Positions 35,717-45,168 of a stretch of 64,000 bases of DNA are shown here, piece by piece; within the stretch, counting starts at the first letter, position 1; each line of letters starts with the position of its first letter. Made by a program: the position numbers and the translations under genes. Source of the DNA: Paraflavitalea sp966211765 (GTDB lineage: Bacteria > Bacteroidota > Bacteroidia > Chitinophagales > Chitinophagaceae). The notes under the pieces are model-generated. The model was not told the origin of the DNA, did no database searches, and saw nothing but the letters and a program-made list of their open reading frames with translations. The stretch covers positions 1 to 64,000 of the forward strand of contig CBIHOV010000014.1 of the NCBI GenBank assembly GCA_966211765.1, given 5' to 3'.

Positions 35717-36466
35717 ATGGCTACAAAGATCCTTGACATAAAAGGCCTGAAACGTGAGTTTAAGATGGGCAGTGAAACAGTGCGTGCTTTAAAAGGGGTG
35801 TCCTTTCACATTGAGGCCGGCGAATTTGTTACCATCATGGGCAGCAGCGGATCGGGCAAAACCACCTTATTGAATATTCTAGGTTGCCTCGACAAGCCAA
35901 CCGACGGAGAATTTCTGCTGGATGATATTAGTATTAGAGATTTATCGCGTAATGAACTGGCCAGGCTCCGCAACCGGAAGATCGGATTTGTGTTTCAATC
36001 CTACAACCTCCTGGCACGTACTACTGCCCTGGAGAATGTAGAACTGCCCTTGTTGTACAATAAAGAAATAGGGGCAAAAGAAAGGCATGAGCGGGCGCTT
36101 AAATCGCTGGAAGCCGTTAAGCTGGCCGACCGGCTGGATCACCTGCCCAATCAATTGTCAGGCGGCCAGCAACAGCGTGTGGCCATTGCCAGGGCGCTGG
36201 TCAATCAACCGGTCATGATACTGGCCGATGAAGCTACCGGCAATCTTGATACCCGCACTTCTTACGAGATCATGTCACTAATGCAGGAGCTGAACCAGCA
36301 ACAAGGGAAAACCATCGTATTCGTGACCCACGAACCGGATATAGCCGCTTTCAGTACGCGTACCATTACGCTGAAGGACGGGCGGGTAGTGAAGGATGTG
36401 GCCAATGAAAATGTACGATCGGCCCAGGAAGCGCTGGCAGCATTACCTACCCAGGATGATTATTAA
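35717..36466 (+). CDS. ABC transporter ATP-binding protein, MacB/LolD type
   Basis: A 249-residue ATPase with complete motifs: Walker A GSSGSGKTTLLN, Q-loop FVFQSYNLLARTTALENVELPLLY, signature LSGGQQQRVAIARALV, Walker B MILADEATGNLD and the switch His in VFVTHEPD. The LARTTALENVELPLLYN stretch is typical of the MacB/LolD/FtsE subfamily that drives mechanotransmission rather than transport through a pore. In this system ATPase and permease are separate proteins, unlike fused E. coli MacB. Confidence 0.94.
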   Translation: MATKILDIKGLKREFKMGSETVRALKGVSFHIEAGEFVTIMGSSGSGKTTLLNILGCLDKPTDGEFLLDDISIRDLSRNELARLRNRKIGFVFQSYNLLARTTALENVELPLLYNKEIGAKERHERALKSLEAVKLADRLDHLPNQLSGGQQQRVAIARALVNQPVMILADEATGNLDTRTSYEIMSLMQELNQQQGKTIVFVTHEPDIAAFSTRTITLKDGRVVKDVANENVRSAQEALAALPTQDDY

Positions 36467-36478
36467 AAACAATGAGAC

Positions 36479-37705
36479 ATGAATGTGATCAACCTTTTTA
36501 GAATTGCCTGGCGCGCGCTGCTGCGTAATAAGCTACGCGCATTCCTGACCATGCTGGGTATTATCATTGGCGTTGCATCGGTGATAACGATGGTGGCTAT
36601 TGGACAGGGGTCCAAACAAAGCATCCGGGACCAGCTATCGACCATGGGGTCTAATATGATCACACTACGCCCCAGCAGCAATACCACCCTGGGAGGTGGC
36701 GCCCGGTTGGGCGCTTCTTCCCTGCAAACCTTAACAGTAACAGACGCCAAAGCCATTGAAGCAAGGGCACAATATATCACCAATGTATCACCAGCAGTTA
36801 ATGCCAGCGGACAAGTGATCAATGCCGCCCTCAACTGGCCCACCAGTATGCAGGGGGTTAGTCCGGGCTACCTGGATATCCGCCAGTGGAAATTAAGAAG
36901 CGGCACCAATTTTACAGACGAAGATGTAAAAACCGCCAACAAAGTATGCCTCATAGGACAAACGATCGTCGAGAATATATTTGGCAGTGGAGAAGATCCC
37001 ATCGGCAAATACATTCGCTTTAAGAAGATACCCTTTAAGGTCATTGGGGTGCTGGAAGAAAAGGGAGAAAACGCTTTTGGCCAGGACCAGGACGATATCA
37101 TACTGGCCCCTTATACCACCGTACAAAAAAGATTGCTGGCCATTACCTATGTTCAAACCATCTATGCTTCGGCCATGGATGAACAAAGCTCAGCGCTGGC
37201 GACAACAGAGATATCAGCTATTTTACGCAAACAGCATAAGTTAAAAAATACTGACCCGGATGATTTTACCGTTCGCACACAGGCCGAACTGATCAGTACG
37301 ATCAGCTCCACCAGTGAATTGTTAACCGTTTTATTGACCGCCATCGCCGGCATTTCGTTGCTGGTAGGGGGCATTGGCATCATGAATATCATGTATGTAT
37401 CGGTCACCGAAAGGACCAAAGAGATCGGTCTGCGCATGTCTATTGGTGCACGGGGTATTGATATCCTGCTCCAGTTCCTGGTAGAAGCCATCTTCATCAG
37501 CATTACCGGCGGTGTCATTGGCGTAGTGTTGGGCATTGTTGCTGCCAACCTGGTAACCTTGCTGTTTTCCTGGCCTACATTGGTTTCGGAATCTTCCATT
37601 GTACTGTCGTTCCTGGTATGCGCCGTTACCGGTGTATTCTTTGGTTATTATCCCGCCCGGAATGCTTCCAGGCTGGATCCCATCGAGGCATTAAGGTATG
37701 AATAA
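36479..37705 (+). CDS. ABC transporter permease, MacB type
   Basis: A 408-residue permease. Helix 1 (LRAFLTMLGIIIGVASVITMVAIGQG) leads into a periplasmic MacB_PCD domain (residues 50-250), then three C-terminal helices: LLTAIAGISLLVGGIGIMNIMYVSVTERTKEIGLRMSIGA, VEAIFISITGGVIGVVLGIVAANLV and SFLVCAVTGVFFGYYPARNASRLDPIEALRYE. All signature blocks of MacB/FtsX permeases are present. With the adaptor and TolC it forms a tripartite exporter for peptides, siderophores, lipids or drugs; the substrate cannot be inferred. Confidence 0.94.
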   Translation: MNVINLFRIAWRALLRNKLRAFLTMLGIIIGVASVITMVAIGQGSKQSIRDQLSTMGSNMITLRPSSNTTLGGGARLGASSLQTLTVTDAKAIEARAQYITNVSPAVNASGQVINAALNWPTSMQGVSPGYLDIRQWKLRSGTNFTDEDVKTANKVCLIGQTIVENIFGSGEDPIGKYIRFKKIPFKVIGVLEEKGENAFGQDQDDIILAPYTTVQKRLLAITYVQTIYASAMDEQSSALATTEISAILRKQHKLKNTDPDDFTVRTQAELISTISSTSELLTVLLTAIAGISLLVGGIGIMNIMYVSVTERTKEIGLRMSIGARGIDILLQFLVEAIFISITGGVIGVVLGIVAANLVTLLFSWPTLVSESSIVLSFLVCAVTGVFFGYYPARNASRLDPIEALRYE

Positions 37706-37769
37706 AGTAAATGAACTATTTTTTCGGGTGCTGCCGTCACATGCCAAAAAAATATAGCTTTGGCCTGAT

Positions 37770-38852
37770 ATGAAAAAACTACGCTCCGCCATCATTGGTT
37801 GTGGTAAAATGGCGCATGTACATGCGCAGGCATTGATGAATATCGAGGAAACAGTATTGGTAGCTGCTCAAAGCCGCAGCCTGGAAAAAGCAACCGACTT
37901 TGCCACAAAATACCAGGCACAACCTTATACAGATATCGCGGAAATGATCCGGCGGGAGCAAGTAGATATAGTGCTCATTTGTACTCCCCACCCCGCCCAC
38001 AAGGCCGCTGCTGTAACTGCTTTTGAAAACGGCGCCCATGTATTGGTAGAAAAGCCATTGGCCATCAGCCTGGAAGATTGCGATTTTATGATAGGAGCAG
38101 CTGCTGCGGCCGGCAAACAACTGGGCATGATCAGTCAACGAAGGTTTTTTCCTTCCTGTATGCGCATTAAACAAGCCATCAACGATGGCAAGCTGGGAAC
38201 GCCCATGCTCGGTTTTGTAGTGATGTATGGCTGGCGTGATGAAACCTATTATAAAAGCGATCCCTGGCGCGGTAGCTGGGCCGCAGAGGGAGGCGGTGTA
38301 CTGGTAAACCAGGCGCCACACCAGCTCGATCTTTTACAATGGTTTATGGGCAGTGAGTTTGAAGAGCTTTACGGCGTTTGGAATAATATTAACCACCCCT
38401 ATATTGAAGTAGACGATACTGCCCTGGCCATTGTGCGGTTCAAAAATGGCGCCCTGGCCAATATCATGGTCAGCAATGCACAAAAGCCTGGCATCTACGG
38501 CAAGGTCCATATTCATGGTTCCAACGGCGCTACAGCCGGCGTACAAACTGATGGGGGGAGCATGTTCCTGCCCGGACGGTCTACCATTACCGAGCCGCCG
38601 TTAAATGACTTGTGGACCATCTCCGGCGAAGAAGCCTCCCTGAAGCAATGGCAGGAAGAAGATACCCACCTGTTCAATACAATAAATCCGGTAGAATACT
38701 TTATCCGGTTACAACAACGGGATTTTATCCTGTCGGTAATAGAACAGCGCAAGCCATTGGTGAGTGGCCATGATGGAAGAAGAACGGTAGAACTGTTCAA
38801 TGCCATCTACCGGTCTTCCCAGGAACGACAACCTGTAAAGTGGCCTTTGTAA
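37770..38852 (+). CDS. Gfo/Idh/MocA family oxidoreductase
   Basis: A 360-residue NAD(P)-dependent dehydrogenase. The Rossmann motif AIIGCGKMAHVHAQAL starts the protein, the VLICTPHPAHKAAAVTAFENGAHVLVEKPLAIS block carries the catalytic-lysine EKP motif, and the C-terminal beta-sheet domain has GGGVLVNQAPHQLDLLQWFMGSEFEELYG with the family His. Such enzymes oxidise or reduce sugars, inositols or cyclic polyols. It follows the MacB permease by 64 bp, but functionally appears unrelated, and ends one base before the convergent T9SS gene. Confidence 0.9.
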   Translation: MKKLRSAIIGCGKMAHVHAQALMNIEETVLVAAQSRSLEKATDFATKYQAQPYTDIAEMIRREQVDIVLICTPHPAHKAAAVTAFENGAHVLVEKPLAISLEDCDFMIGAAAAAGKQLGMISQRRFFPSCMRIKQAINDGKLGTPMLGFVVMYGWRDETYYKSDPWRGSWAAEGGGVLVNQAPHQLDLLQWFMGSEFEELYGVWNNINHPYIEVDDTALAIVRFKNGALANIMVSNAQKPGIYGKVHIHGSNGATAGVQTDGGSMFLPGRSTITEPPLNDLWTISGEEASLKQWQEEDTHLFNTINPVEYFIRLQQRDFILSVIEQRKPLVSGHDGRRTVELFNAIYRSSQERQPVKWPL

Positions 38853-38853
38853 T

Positions 38854-40722
38854 TTATCGTTTAATGATCTGTTGCACCCGGCTGCTACCAGTGGTTACAA
38901 GTTCTACAGTATATATACCAGCAGGCCACCTGGCCATTTCCAACTGAATGGTGCTGTTACTGGTTTCATAAATAGTTTGTAAACAATGCCCGTTCATATT
39001 GAACAGCCGCAATTGCACGGGTTGCTTTTTGCGTGTATTTACCTGCACCTGTAAACCAGTACTAACCGGGTTGGGGTACAGCCGATAAGTAATACCAGTT
39101 TCCCGCTCTGTAACCCGGGGAGTAGTATTGCCAGGAGGCAGGGACAACAAAATATTGTAGAGCAATACCATACCAATACTGGCATCATCCAGCTGGTCGG
39201 TGATCATGCTATTTAAGATCGTCTTCTGCCCGGCATCCAATGCATCGGGTTTCATGGGTGAACCAGCCCCTATATCATACCAGTTTTGAGGGGCCAGGAT
39301 ATTTTGTGTCCACAATGCCGTAGTGGTATTGAATATACCACCTCCATATTCCGGGTAACTGCCCGTCATAGAAGTAGTAGACTGTCCATTGCTGTTGTCT
39401 ACATAGAAGAAGCGGGTGATATTTGCATTGAAATTATTCTCCTTGCCCGGCGCTCCTACTGTATAGATGCCGAAGGTGCTGCCTACAGCATCGTGGTTAT
39501 AAAAAGCAATCCCTTTACCATTGGCCCCCGCGGCGCCGTTGAACTGATTGCGGGTAAAACTGGCATTGTTAATGACCTTAGTGATGGCAGATGATTGATT
39601 GACCTTGGAATTGACAGTGATCAAACGAAAATCATTGTGCCCACCAGGATCTTTGATAACGGGCGTAAAGATATTGCTGTCAATAAGCACCGTGTTATAA
39701 TTACAAAGGTTGATATACCAGTTGCTATTGTAGAAAGTATTCCCTTTAATAATGGTGGTCTTATTGATATTACCACTCATAGCACGCAGCAGGGCAAACG
39801 CAGGTACGGCAGGCGCCAGGAAATTGAAGTAATTGGAATCCACCAGAATGGTACCCGTACTGGTTCCGGAACTAGACAATTCCACTCCACCTCCATTAAA
39901 CTCATTATTCCGGATGGTGACATCCCCATTCAAAAAGAACCGCATGATCACGTCGTGGTTACCTGTTTGTATAGTATTCTTCTCTGCCGTTGTGCCGCCC
40001 ACCAATAAGGCATACGCATTATCGGCATAAACACCTGCCCTGAAAGCAGCATCTCCATACCCATTTTGCGCAAGCGTACTGCCGGAAATGAAGTTGCCGG
40101 ATACTTTGACATTGCTTAATCCTGACGGAGCAGTGGTATATTTGGATGCACCATAACTAATAGACGGGTTCAGGGAAATAGCATTCCTCCTTGCATACGC
40201 AAGTGCCGTAAGGGCCGGCAGGGAAGAGGGAAGTCCGTTCACACTTGCAGTAATAATATTGTTCAGTACCTGTAATCCCGAAGCATCACCCGAGGTATGT
40301 ATGGCCGAATGGACAATGTTCAACTGAACAATAAAATTGATATTCTTAACTACTACGTTTTGAGCAGTTACTTTGAACAAAGTGGGCAATACGGTACCCG
40401 TAGTTGAGTAGTCGCCAATGGTACCGGTATAATTTACGGTAACCTGACTGGCATTCACTCCATCGATGGTAACTGATTTATTGATCACTACCAGTTCATT
40501 ATAAGTGCCAGCTCCCAATTCTATGGTATTACCAATCGGAGCTACAGCAATACCCTGGGTGATCGTTCGGTAAGGATTCCCAATAGTACCGTTACCAGAA
40601 ACATCATTGCCGGAAGGCGAAACATATATAGTTTGTGAAAAAGCAGCGAGCTGAAGATTACATAATACAGTTATGATACCGACATAACGGATAATCCACT
40701 TTAAGGGTAGAGGTCTTTGCAT
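38854..40722 (-). CDS. Secreted beta-helix protein with T9SS type A sorting domain
   Basis: A 622-residue secreted protein: signal peptide (IIRYVGIITVLCNLQLAAFSQ), a DUF1565-like start TIYVSPSGNDVSGNGTIGNPYRTITQGIAVA with tandem right-handed beta-helix turns (GNTIELGAGTYNELVVINKSVTIDGVNASQVTV and following), then a C-terminal type A sorting domain (YRLYPNPVSTGLQVQVNT ... FNMNGHCLQTIYE ... WPAGIYTVELV). Beta-helix proteins of this kind often bind or cleave polysaccharides; no catalytic residues were identified. Export to the surface by type IX secretion is predicted. Confidence 0.86.
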   Translation of the reverse strand: MQRPLPLKWIIRYVGIITVLCNLQLAAFSQTIYVSPSGNDVSGNGTIGNPYRTITQGIAVAPIGNTIELGAGTYNELVVINKSVTIDGVNASQVTVNYTGTIGDYSTTGTVLPTLFKVTAQNVVVKNINFIVQLNIVHSAIHTSGDASGLQVLNNIITASVNGLPSSLPALTALAYARRNAISLNPSISYGASKYTTAPSGLSNVKVSGNFISGSTLAQNGYGDAAFRAGVYADNAYALLVGGTTAEKNTIQTGNHDVIMRFFLNGDVTIRNNEFNGGGVELSSSGTSTGTILVDSNYFNFLAPAVPAFALLRAMSGNINKTTIIKGNTFYNSNWYINLCNYNTVLIDSNIFTPVIKDPGGHNDFRLITVNSKVNQSSAITKVINNASFTRNQFNGAAGANGKGIAFYNHDAVGSTFGIYTVGAPGKENNFNANITRFFYVDNSNGQSTTSMTGSYPEYGGGIFNTTTALWTQNILAPQNWYDIGAGSPMKPDALDAGQKTILNSMITDQLDDASIGMVLLYNILLSLPPGNTTPRVTERETGITYRLYPNPVSTGLQVQVNTRKKQPVQLRLFNMNGHCLQTIYETSNSTIQLEMARWPAGIYTVELVTTGSSRVQQIIKR

Positions 40723-40823
40723 AGGAACGGATTTGGTGCCGCCGACAAAATAGAAAAAATAACCGGATATTAATAGCCTCTCCGGACATGACCGTTTTTC
40801 ACTATATGCAAAATACTGACAGC

Positions 40824-41741
40824 TTACATTTTATGATACATCTGCTCCAATACATTCTCTGTTTCCATCCTCCAGTCAGGCACGCCTTTGGGCCAGGTGA
40901 ACTCATAGTCAACAATCACCTTGCGTAAAACATCATACCCTTTGCGGGCCTGGTCTTTATCGTAAAAGCAATGCACCCATGAGTCATGAATATCATCCCA
41001 ATCGGGCATCCCAATCCCCCTCCTGTACCATTCAAAAATGACGGGCAATCCTGCGTAGTTTATTTTATCCTTCTGCCGCAAAATATTATCCCGGTAGAAC
41101 AACGCATAAAATTGCAGACACTGCCTGGCCCTGACAGCAATGGCGCTGTCATTTTCTGGTTTTACCGGTGGTATGCGCCATTGGTTATTGACCGGATGAA
41201 AAGGGTCATTCAACCTGTTTTTATGAATGATCCCATCGGAAGATAAATTGAGGTACAATGATCTGCCCGCCTCATCTGTAGTGATCAACCGAAGGCTGCG
41301 TGAATTCAGGTCATTGATAGACCAGTTAGTTTCCTTTTTATCTGCTGCCGTAAGTACGAGGGTCATTTCCTTACCTGCCTGTTTAATGCGCCAGGTGCCG
41401 GCAGAGATATCGCCCCGTGGATTGGCCACATAGCTGCTGTCGGTAAAAAGATCCAGGCCGGGCATGATCTGATCGCCGTTCTCATCCCGCATCAGCTCAG
41501 CCGAAGTGGCCCCTTCGGTATTCCCCACCTCCCAATGCTGACAAAGGATATCCAGTTCATTCACCCTCTTAATACCTGCCAGTTTGGTGATCCCGGTATC
41601 CCCGATCGCCATGGTCTCTTTTACGATATAAGGGGCATTGGCATTGGGTCTGTTGTCTCCACCGGCAGCGGAATCGCCACATCCTGAAGTTACCAGCAGA
41701 ACGGCTGACAAGCACACAAAGCATTGGTTGAGGAGACGCAT
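40824..41741 (-). CDS. Lipoprotein of unknown function
   Basis: A 305-residue lipoprotein with the lipobox LLVTSGC (lipid Cys21) and an N-terminal Gly/Asn-rich linker (DSAAGGDNRPNANA). Two parts are visible: residues 40-160 form a beta-rich region (YIVKETMAIGDTGITKLAG ... LDILCQHWEVGN ... RGDISAGTWRIKQAGKEMTLVL), a pattern found in lipocalin-like proteins, and residues 190-300 are helical with many aromatic residues (CLQFYALFYRDNILRQKDKINYAGLPVIFEWYRRG). I do not recognise a named family. It is divergent from the TonB receptor, with 131 bp between them. Confidence 0.65.
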   Translation of the reverse strand: MRLLNQCFVCLSAVLLVTSGCGDSAAGGDNRPNANAPYIVKETMAIGDTGITKLAGIKRVNELDILCQHWEVGNTEGATSAELMRDENGDQIMPGLDLFTDSSYVANPRGDISAGTWRIKQAGKEMTLVLTAADKKETNWSINDLNSRSLRLITTDEAGRSLYLNLSSDGIIHKNRLNDPFHPVNNQWRIPPVKPENDSAIAVRARQCLQFYALFYRDNILRQKDKINYAGLPVIFEWYRRGIGMPDWDDIHDSWVHCFYDKDQARKGYDVLRKVIVDYEFTWPKGVPDWRMETENVLEQMYHKM

Positions 41742-41872
41742 AACAGTAAATTCCGGGTTTTAATGCCCATAACGGGCCAGGTTTGACAGCCAAAATAAAA
41801 TAAATAATGGATTATTCAGTTTTAGAGTGACCACAAATTCAATTAATTTCGACAGCATTAAAATCTGACCGG

Positions 41873-44356
41873 TTGAGATTTACACCTTTACTACTTTGCT
41901 GCTTCCTCGCTTTCCTGTCTTTGACTGCCGTAGCCCAGAAAAAACCGGCTTATGTGACGGGCAAGGTGGTAGATGAGAATGAACAACCGATCTCCCAGGT
42001 ATCGGTCATGATACTTGGTCGCCGTACGGGCACCTCCACTTCCGATTCAGGTACTTTTCGCCTGCAAGCCCCTGCCGATAAGGCTTTTGCCATTGTATTT
42101 TCCTATACAGGTTATAAAACAGAACAACGCAATTTTCTGCTGAATGAGCAGGAAGAAGAACGTATCGTGATCCGCCTGGAAAGGGGCGCCCGACAACTGG
42201 ATTCTGTGGTGGTAACAGACCAGCGGCAAAGACGCGAAGCGGGGCTCATTGTACTCAATCCTAAAAATGCCATCAATATACCTTCTCCTACCGGTGGTAT
42301 TGAAAGCCTCATCAAGGTATTCGTGGGTTCTAATAATGAGCTTACTTCCCAATATTCGGTACGAGGGGGAAACTATGACGAGAACCTGATCTATGTAAAC
42401 GATTTTGAAGTATTCCGCCCCTACCTGGTACGCAGTGGCCAGCAGGAAGGATTGAGCTTTATTAATCCTGAGATGGCAAGGAATGTAAACTTTTACAATG
42501 GCGGTTTCCAGGCCCGTTATGGCGATAAGATGTCGTCCGTGCTGGATATCCAATACAAGAAACCAAAGCAGTTTGGAGGTTCGGCTTATGTTGGTTTGTT
42601 AGAACAAGGATTACACCTGGAAGGCACCAGCCGCAATAATAAGTTCAGCTTTCTGGTAGGCGTGCGTAACCGCAGCAACCGCAACCTACTGGCCAGCCAG
42701 GAAACAAAGGGCAATTATGTACCCTCCTCCGCCGATCTGCAGGCTTTGTTAACTTATCAGATCAATAGCCGCAATTCACTGGAATTGCTGGGCAACCTGT
42801 CGCAAACAAAGTTTACCCTGGTACCGGAGTTTAGCCAACTCACCACTTCTGTATTCTCTCCTTTTTTCAGCGCCAATTTAGGACTGGATATTTATTTTGA
42901 AGGACGTGAAGAAGACAAGTACCGCACCAGTATGCTGGGCCTTTCCTGGATACAACAGATCCGAAAGAACCTGCGCCTCAAATGGATGGTGAGCCGCTTT
43001 GAGAACGATGAACGCGAATCGATCGACATCACAGGCGCTTACTTGTTTGGAGAACGCTCTTTTGATAAAGGCAAGCCCGATTTTGGTCTAATTGTCAACC
43101 CGCTGGGGGCAGGCCTTTCCCAAACCTTTGCCCGGAACAAACTGAATATCGGCATCTGGAACTTTTCGCATAAAGGCACCCTCGATAAAGGCAAGCATTA
43201 TATCCAGTGGGGACAAAGTATAGAGCGGCAAACCATCGATGACAAGCTGCATGAATGGGAATACCAGGATTCAGCAGGCTATAACCTGCCTTACAATCCC
43301 GATCGATTTGTACTCAGTAAAGCACTTCAGTCAAAAGCAGCTATTGATATTACCAGGCTTACAGGGTATATCCAGGACAATATCATCTTTAATGATTCCA
43401 CTGGGTTTACATTACAGGCCGGTGTACGGTATAATTACAATACCCTGAACAAAGAGTTCCTGCTCTCCCCCCGGGCAGGTTTTTCCTGGAAGCCGGCACA
43501 TTGGAAACGGGATATGATCTTCCGCGGGGCTGCAGGTATCTACAACCAGCCGCCTTTTTACCGTGAATTACGCCGCTATGATGGCACAGTGAACAAAGAC
43601 CTTAAAGCACAAAAAAGCTGGCAGGTAACGGCTGGCCTGGATTATAATTTCAAATCTGGTGCAAGGCCTTTCCGCTTTACTGCAGAGGCCTATTACAAGC
43701 ATATGTGGGATGTGGTACCCTATGATGTAGACAATGTACGTCTGCGTTATTTTGGAGAGAACCGGGCGAAGGCCTATGCAGCCGGTCTGGAAATGCGCCT
43801 GTTTGGAGAACTGGTAAAGGATGCAGAAAGCTGGATCAGTATAGGGTTTATGCGCACCCGGGAAGACCTGGATAAGGACACCTATTATGATTACAAACTG
43901 GATTCGCTCAACACTCCCGTTGACAGTACCCTGAAAGAGGGTGGCTGGCTGCGCCGTCCCAGTGATCGCTTACTCACTTTTGGTATGTTCCTTCAGGATT
44001 ACCTTTCTACCAATAAGAACTTTAAAGTATACCTCAACTTCCTGTATGGCAGCAACCTGCCTTATAATATTCCCAACAGCATTAAATACCGCAATGCACT
44101 GATCATTGAGCCTTATATGCGGATAGATATCGGCTTCAGCGCGCTCTTGCTGGACAGCGAGAAAAGCAATCGCAGAAGCCATAGCCCCTTCCGCAATTTT
44201 GAGAATATCTGGGCTACCCTGGAGGTCTTTAACCTGATAGATCGTGATAATACCATCTCCTACCTGTTGATCAAGGATTTTTCCAATGCCACTTTTGCCA
44301 TGCCCAACCGGCTTACGCCCCGGTTATTGAACCTGAAACTGGTTGCGCGCTTCTAA
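41873..44356 (+). CDS. TonB-dependent receptor with carboxypeptidase-like domain
   Basis: An 827-residue outer-membrane receptor starting at TTG (41873): the signal peptide (FTPLLLCCFLAFLSLTAVAQ) begins immediately, and no ATG or GTG fits better. Residues 25-105 form a carboxypeptidase-regulatory-like domain (VTGKVVDENEQPISQVSVMILGRRTG ... YTGYKTEQRNF). The plug domain follows (NELTSQYSVRGGNYDENLIYVND), then a beta-barrel ending in LKLVARF with a terminal Phe. No SusD gene follows, so it is not a SusCD pair; a siderophore, vitamin or metal ligand is possible. A rarely used start codon may keep expression low. Confidence 0.86.
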   Translation: MRFTPLLLCCFLAFLSLTAVAQKKPAYVTGKVVDENEQPISQVSVMILGRRTGTSTSDSGTFRLQAPADKAFAIVFSYTGYKTEQRNFLLNEQEEERIVIRLERGARQLDSVVVTDQRQRREAGLIVLNPKNAINIPSPTGGIESLIKVFVGSNNELTSQYSVRGGNYDENLIYVNDFEVFRPYLVRSGQQEGLSFINPEMARNVNFYNGGFQARYGDKMSSVLDIQYKKPKQFGGSAYVGLLEQGLHLEGTSRNNKFSFLVGVRNRSNRNLLASQETKGNYVPSSADLQALLTYQINSRNSLELLGNLSQTKFTLVPEFSQLTTSVFSPFFSANLGLDIYFEGREEDKYRTSMLGLSWIQQIRKNLRLKWMVSRFENDERESIDITGAYLFGERSFDKGKPDFGLIVNPLGAGLSQTFARNKLNIGIWNFSHKGTLDKGKHYIQWGQSIERQTIDDKLHEWEYQDSAGYNLPYNPDRFVLSKALQSKAAIDITRLTGYIQDNIIFNDSTGFTLQAGVRYNYNTLNKEFLLSPRAGFSWKPAHWKRDMIFRGAAGIYNQPPFYRELRRYDGTVNKDLKAQKSWQVTAGLDYNFKSGARPFRFTAEAYYKHMWDVVPYDVDNVRLRYFGENRAKAYAAGLEMRLFGELVKDAESWISIGFMRTREDLDKDTYYDYKLDSLNTPVDSTLKEGGWLRRPSDRLLTFGMFLQDYLSTNKNFKVYLNFLYGSNLPYNIPNSIKYRNALIIEPYMRIDIGFSALLLDSEKSNRRSHSPFRNFENIWATLEVFNLIDRDNTISYLLIKDFSNATFAMPNRLTPRLLNLKLVARF

Positions 44357-44480
44357 GAAAGGCACCTGAGGCACCGAGGCAACAAGCCATCGAGTAAAAG
44401 GCAGCAGATGCTATGTCGCCAGCCAATAAGCTGTATTCACTCGCTGCCTTTTTGCCTTGATGCCTCGTTGCCTTCCGTCT
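44357..44480 (+). repeat. GAGGCA-word repeat and hairpin after the TonB receptor
   Basis: About 120 bp of permuted words (GGCACC, GAGGCAAC, TGCCTT, TGCCTCG). AAAAGGCAGC (44396-44405) and GCTGCCTTTT (44443-44452) are perfect 10-bp arms, with a run of five T, so the region could terminate the receptor transcript. The remaining 44481-44636 holds no gene I can support. Confidence 0.55.
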
Positions 44481-44636
44481 TATTGTAACCCCAGGGTCTG
44501 TTTTATTCCCAAAAGCAAGATTTTAATTCCCGTAATGGGACAAAAGGCGATGCCAGACTTCTTCTAACTCCATGATTTTCAGCTGTTCTCAAAACCGGCA
44601 CCGGATTGGTATATACCTCAACAAATCCCTTATCAA

Positions 44637-45059
44637 GTGAAACACAATATCAACACCGGCACAGAAGATCAGAAAGCAGAGCAACAACTGGCCATTCAAC
44701 GACAATTGAATCGCCTGTTACAGGAAGCGCCGGTGGGTAGTACCCCGAACAATACCCACAACCAAGAAAAAAAGAATATTGTGATTACAAAAGTCCTGGT
44801 TCGCCCCAATCCGTTTTTTACGGCCATCACCCTGGATGTTACCAGCGAACAAAGCCGCCACACCATTGTGCGGATGTATGATACAGAAGGGCATATTGTG
44901 AAAATGTTCAGCTGGTTCCTGGTAAAGGGTACCAATGTGACCAGCATCAATGAGATCAATTCTCTGACAGAAGGAACTTATCACCTCGACATGATCGATA
45001 ACGAGGGTAAACTTTTATATAGTACGAACGTGACCAAAGAAAACTTAGCGCATTTGTGA
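44637..45059 (+). CDS. Free-standing T9SS type A-like domain protein
   Basis: A 140-residue protein starting at GTG (44637), with no signal peptide or transmembrane helix. Residues 1-45 are polar (EDQKAEQQLAIQRQLNRLLQ). Residues 58-135 (VLVRPNPFFTAITLDVTS ... VRMYDTEGHIVKMFSWFLVKGTNVTSINEINSLTEGTYHLDMID) follow the fold pattern of T9SS type A C-terminal sorting domains (PNPF, x-x-Y-D-x-x-G, L-x-x-G-x-Y), but without cargo or signal peptide and without the usual basic end. A strong terminator follows. It may be a relic of a larger gene or a cytoplasmic use of the fold. Confidence 0.6.
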   Translation: MKHNINTGTEDQKAEQQLAIQRQLNRLLQEAPVGSTPNNTHNQEKKNIVITKVLVRPNPFFTAITLDVTSEQSRHTIVRMYDTEGHIVKMFSWFLVKGTNVTSINEINSLTEGTYHLDMIDNEGKLLYSTNVTKENLAHL

Positions 45060-45075
45060 TCCCTGCGCCCCCATG

Positions 45076-45115
45076 AAGAAGGCTGTCCCGGAGTTCGGGA
45101 TGGCCTTTTTTCGTT
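45076..45115 (+). terminator. Intrinsic terminator after the 44637 gene
   Basis: AAGGCTGTCCCG (45076-45087) and CGGGATGGCCTT (about 45093-45104) form a 12-bp stem with two G-U pairs and a 5-base loop, followed by six T. A textbook intrinsic terminator between this gene and pdxJ. Confidence 0.82.
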
Positions 45116-45168
45116 TAGCCCTTACCCTGCCGGTATGGATAGTACCCCGGAAACTTCTAATTTTGGGT

